From assembly GCA_023420715.1 (NCBI GenBank), contig JAEZVR010000049.1:1-5326 (forward strand): a stretch of DNA of 5,326 nt, given 5' to 3'. Positions within the stretch are counted from its first letter, which is position 1. Every line of letters starts with the position of its first letter. Position numbers and translations under genes: made by a program. Under the pieces are notes generated by a model. It searched no databases, was not told the DNA's origin, and saw only the letters and a program-made list of their open reading frames with translations. The stretch comes from Bacillota bacterium. GTDB lineage: Bacteria > Bacillota > Clostridia > Saccharofermentanales > Fastidiosipilaceae. This document shows, piece after piece, positions 4,727 to 5,326 of the stretch.

Positions 4727-5326
4727 ATTTAGATGTATACCTTTAAAAGGTGGTGGCAAACATCGCATCATGGGCGGCATATCGCTTTTATTGGCTGTGG
4801 TGATTTTGGGCACCGCTATCCTGGGATCTACGATCTTTTCCTTATGTCAGCTTAGGGCTATCGAACAGGCATTACTCATCCATGGTCACACGTATTGTGA
4901 TGCCGTTTTGTCACAATACCATCGAGCTGTTTTTGAACGCTTTGGTCTCATGGCTTATCCGGCAGAAGCACCAGATCGATTGAATGCCTTTTGGGAAATC
5001 GTTGATTTGCCAGGGGTTTTGGATCTGGATGTTAATCCTTATTCTGATGTGCAGGAAGGGGAAGGATTACGCCCTCAAATGGAAGCGTTTATGCGGTTGA
5101 GGGGACTCGTCAAAACCTATGAACGCCTGCGCGACCTGTTTGACAAGATTAAAGCCATTGAACCTCAAAAAATCTTGCGTTCTTTTAAGGGGTTGGATCA
5201 AACGGAGGCCTTTAAGTTATTTAAAGATTGGCTTGATAAACGTCGTCATCAGAACCAAGAAGCAGATTCGTCGCAACCAAGAAAAGAAGATGCGGATGAT
5301 CCGCCTGGAAAAAAAGTGCCTCATCC
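4710..5326 (+). CDS. DUF5702-like membrane-anchored protein of a Tad-like locus (3' end outside window)
   Basis: An open frame runs from tandem ATG codons (4710 and 4713) to the window edge, about 205 residues, with no stop. A basic leader ending in KGGGKHRI precedes one membrane helix (about residues 21-46, starting near the ATG at 4770), after which the protein is presumably extracytoplasmic. The segment SQYHRAVFERFGLMAY, and later RPQMEAFMRLRG, resemble the pattern I associate with DUF5702 proteins (a Tyr-containing 'leader-Y-G-L-F' stretch, then a 'Q..x.M..R' stretch). Those are large proteins next to TadE-like genes in clostridial Tad loci. A charged, low-complexity Gln/Asp/Lys/Pro stretch begins near 5245. 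It overlaps the TadE-like gene by 17 or 14 bases and has no strong ribosome-binding site, so it is probably translated by coupling. Two Cys flank the end of the helix region. Function within the pilus is unknown. Confidence 0.6.
   Translation, partial: MMRKNRFRCIPLKGGGKHRIMGGISLLLAVVILGTAILGSTIFSLCQLRAIEQALLIHGHTYCDAVLSQYHRAVFERFGLMAYPAEAPDRLNAFWEIVDLPGVLDLDVNPYSDVQEGEGLRPQMEAFMRLRGLVKTYERLRDLFDKIKAIEPQKILRSFKGLDQTEAFKLFKDWLDKRRHQNQEADSSQPRKEDADDPPGKKVPH

Noticed and set aside
1..5326. Mobile element, attachment site, CRISPR array or tRNA/rRNA
   Set aside because: No transposase or integrase frames, terminal repeats, spaced repeats or cloverleaf-like sequence was seen, although XRE/ImmA pairs often sit on integrative elements.

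Overview
The window looks like part of a low-to-mid GC Gram-positive (Firmicutes, probably Clostridia-like) chromosome. This rests on an AGGAGG Shine-Dalgarno site, a clostridial-style Y-family polymerase and XRE regulator, and a TadE-like/DUF5702-like gene pair. Genus cannot be judged from the sequence. Base composition is similar throughout, with no insertion sequence, tRNA, rRNA or CRISPR array visible.

Layout. Bases 1-893 (+) hold the C-terminal part of an M16C presequence-protease-like peptidase whose 5' end lies outside the window. A strong intrinsic terminator (914-949) follows. Bases 986-1905 (-) hold a two-gene operon: an XRE-type repressor and an ImmA/IrrE-family metallopeptidase joined by a 4-base ATGA overlap. 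Divergent from it, across about 217 bp of dyad-rich DNA, is a second two-gene unit (+, 2123-4296): a Y-family translesion DNA polymerase and a diacylglycerol/sphingosine-kinase-family lipid kinase, again joined by an ATGA overlap. After 148 bp a third unit starts (+, 4445 to the window end): a small TadE-like membrane protein followed, with overlapping frames, by a DUF5702-like pseudopilin-type protein cut off by the window edge.

How the parts may work together. ImmA/IrrE peptidases are known to cleave XRE repressors (ImmR in ICEBs1, DdrO in Deinococcus) and so release genes after DNA damage. Here such a pair is divergent from an error-prone polymerase. The intergenic region carries a GTGCA/TGCAC dyad and repeated GCAATT elements lying on overlapping candidate promoters for both directions, and I see no LexA-type box there. 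The simplest reading is a small LexA-independent damage-response module in which cleavage of the repressor induces the polymerase and, by coupling, the lipid kinase. This is inference and the main point of interest. The Tad-like genes at the right end look like the start of a separate pilus or surface-structure locus.
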